Positions 62,753 through 64,000 of a DNA stretch of 64,000 nucleotides are shown one piece after another; position 1 is the first letter of the stretch, and every line of letters starts with the position of its first letter. A model generated the notes under the pieces. That model was not told the DNA's origin. It saw only the letters and a program-made list of their open reading frames with translations, and ran no database searches. The translations under genes were made by a program, and so were the position numbers. The stretch comes from Aeromicrobium fastidiosum (GTDB lineage Bacteria; Actinomycetota; Actinomycetes; Propionibacteriales; Nocardioidaceae): the NCBI RefSeq assembly GCF_017876595.1, contig NZ_JAGIOG010000001.1:2604001-2668000 (forward strand), written 5' to 3'.

Positions 62753-63616
62753 TCAGTTCACGCGGTAGTCGGAGACCGGGCTCCCGATCGCGGTCGACGG
62801 CCCGGGCGAGATGAACTGCTCGTAGCGGGTGTCGTCGTCGACGTACCGCTTGAGCCACGACAGCGTGTGCTTCGCGATCGTGGTGTTCGAGGTGACGGGC
62901 GCGAAGTGGCTCGCGCCGCGCAGCTCGAGGTAGGCCTTGCGCTCGGCTCCGCTCAGCGAGTTGTAGAAGGGGATCGAGTGCGAGGTCGTGGGGGCGACGG
63001 TGTCGTTCTGCGCGCCGATCACGAGCGTCGCGGCCTCGACCTCGGGCCAGGTCTTGTCGAGGTTCCATCCCGTCAGCGGCACCGCGGCCTCGAGCGAGCG
63101 ACGCGTCTTGGCGGCCTCGAGCGTGCCTCCACCGCCCATCGAGTGACCGACGACGGCCTGCCGGGTGGCGTCGATGCGCGGGCCGACCGTGCTGTCGCCG
63201 ATGGCCTGGTCGAGGGCGGCGAGCAGCTGGGAGCCGCGGGACGTGGGCTGGTCGTAGCGCGTGGTCGTGTCGATCGTGACGACGACGAAGCCGAACGACG
63301 CCAGGCGCGGCCCGAGCCAGGCGATCGTCGACTGGCTGGCGGTGTAGCCCGGCGAGATCGCGACGACGCCGAACGTCCCGTCGGCCGTGCTGGTGGGGTA
63401 GTAGATGGTGCCGCCGCCGAAGCCGCGGGCGGACAGCGCCGAGATCGTCTTGGTGCTCACGGCGTACGTGCCGCGGGTGGCCTCGATGCTGGTGTTGGTG
63501 GGTGCCGGACCGCGTTGATAGGGGTTGTCGGCGGCGACCGCTGGCGTCGAGGCCAGTGAGCCGATCGTGAGGGCCGCCGCGCTGAGTGCGGCGGCCAGGG
63601 TGCGAGTGATGCGCAT
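62753..63616 (-). CDS. Secreted polyester hydrolase / cutinase of the PET-hydrolase type, without cysteines
   Basis: 287 residues from ATG 63616 with GGAAGGA upstream. Sec signal to about AVAA (29), then an alpha/beta hydrolase very like Thermobifida cutinases: NPYQRGPAPTN start, FGGGTIYYPT, oxyanion Tyr91 (SPGYTASQS), nucleophile Ser159 (GHSMGGGG), Trp184 (LTGWNLDKTW), Asp205 (AQNDTVAP), His237 (GASHFAPV), end DTRYEQFISPGP. The family's C-terminal disulfide cysteines are absent: no Cys anywhere in the protein. Acts outside the cell on cutin-like polyesters or lipids; PET activity cannot be read from sequence. Confidence 0.9.
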   Translation of the reverse strand: MRITRTLAAALSAAALTIGSLASTPAVAADNPYQRGPAPTNTSIEATRGTYAVSTKTISALSARGFGGGTIYYPTSTADGTFGVVAISPGYTASQSTIAWLGPRLASFGFVVVTIDTTTRYDQPTSRGSQLLAALDQAIGDSTVGPRIDATRQAVVGHSMGGGGTLEAAKTRRSLEAAVPLTGWNLDKTWPEVEAATLVIGAQNDTVAPTTSHSIPFYNSLSGAERKAYLELRGASHFAPVTSNTTIAKHTLSWLKRYVDDDTRYEQFISPGPSTAIGSPVSDYRVN

Positions 63617-63783
63617 GGTGCTGGTTCCTTCCAGTCGGTGCGACGGCCGACTGGGACAGGTGTCGCAGGATCGCGACGTGGTGCGTCCCCCCGATGTGAC
63701 CGTCGCCAGATGTGTGCCATCAGGATGGAGACAGTCCGCGATCGTGTCAAAGGCCGGGACGTCGGCTACGCCGCGAGCGAACC

Positions 63784-63795
63784 GTGACATCTGTC
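63784..63795. promoter_or_regulatory. Second GTGACATCTGTC element
   Basis: Identical to the element at 30990-31001 and again upstream of an ABC transporter gene; contains TGACA and TGTCA as inverted half-sites. It lies 37 bp before the exporter ATG in the 216-bp divergent region with the cutinase, which otherwise shows only promoters. Confidence 0.35.
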
Positions 63796-63832
63796 GTGGA
63801 GGAACGTCGGTGGGCCGGGCTAGCCTGAGGCC

Positions 63833-64000
63833 ATGCTGATCCCGCTCTTGCGGACGTACCTCGCCCCGTACAAGCGGCCCATCGCGATCGTCCTGTTCTT
63901 CCAGCTCGTCCAGACCCTGGCCAACCTCTACCTGCCGGGCCTCAACGCCGACATCATCGACCGTGGCGTCGTGGTCGGCGACACCGGCTTCATCGTGCGC
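63833..64000 (+). CDS. ABC exporter, N-terminal part (cut by window end)
   Basis: The first 56 residues only. LRTYLAPYKRPIAIVLFFQLVQTLANLYLPGLNADIIDRGVVVGDTGFI is the first helix and loop of a LmrA/MsbA-type ABC exporter half-transporter, with the ADIIDRGVVVGD signature typical of actinobacterial YheI/YheH-like pairs. TAGCCT (63821-63826) lies six bases before the ATG. The rest is outside the window. Confidence 0.75.
   Translation, partial: MLIPLLRTYLAPYKRPIAIVLFFQLVQTLANLYLPGLNADIIDRGVVVGDTGFIVR

Overview
The window is about 70% GC, gene-dense and entirely chromosomal in character. Gene order (smc, ftsY, amtB-glnK-glnD, ffh), a LexA box of the TCGAAC-N4-GTTCGA type, a DUF222/HNH '13E12' gene, a TTG-started smc and many leaderless promoters point to an actinomycete, most likely of the Nocardioides/Aeromicrobium kind. 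The genus is an impression from gene content, not a measurement. I see no tRNA, rRNA, CRISPR array, IS element or prophage.

Layout. 1-1798: end of a thiamine operon (thiE-thiD-tenA). 1838-11595: a nitrogen-starvation 'Nit1' (Nit1C / MSMEG_0565-0572) cluster with a GlnR-like box in front. It has amidohydrolase, NitB, radical SAM, a fused GNAT-AIR synthase, nitrilase, NitG, flavoprotein, a second nitrilase-like protein that has lost its active site, glycosyltransferase and acyl-adenylate ligase, mostly joined by overlapping stop/start codons. 11605-13919: MocR-type YczR facing a 52-residue membrane peptide and YczE. 13852-16321: a polytopic membrane protein and a methyltransferase. 16396-23261: branched-chain amino-acid metabolism (leuB, ilvE, cimA) with two short leader peptides and attenuator-like hairpins, and aspA under a CRP-type palindrome.

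23313-30892: small enzymes, a pterin dehydratase-glyoxalase fusion, the Zur/ZnuABC zinc system with tandem Zur boxes, glyS and a lipoprotein. 31062-34502: ABC-2 exporter plus DesK/DesR-type two-component system. 34542-38365: membrane proteins with PH-like domains, and dusB. 38510-43401: coiled-coil peptide, smc, thioesterase, NYN protein. 43531-50572: BlaI repressor and M56 peptidase divergent from cydABDC, with three identical-format BlaI boxes between them, linking respiratory bd oxidase to a BlaI-type switch. 50554-51810: SOS-controlled HNH gene with foreign-looking codon use. 52049-59721: ftsY, an XRE/membrane pair, amtB-glnK-glnD (two GlnR-like boxes), ffh. 59705-64000: membrane protein, gluconate kinase/permease, a secreted PET-hydrolase-type cutinase without cysteines, and the start of an ABC exporter.

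Themes that tie the window together: (i) nitrogen control (GlnR-like boxes at both the Nit1 cluster and amtB, then GlnK/GlnD); (ii) a dispersed palindromic repeat family with core GGTGCGC-N4-GCGTCCA at three gene ends, plus other elaborate nested palindromes at gene junctions; (iii) at least twelve genes with a TAGNNT -10 hexamer 6-7 nt before the start codon, the signature of leaderless transcription.
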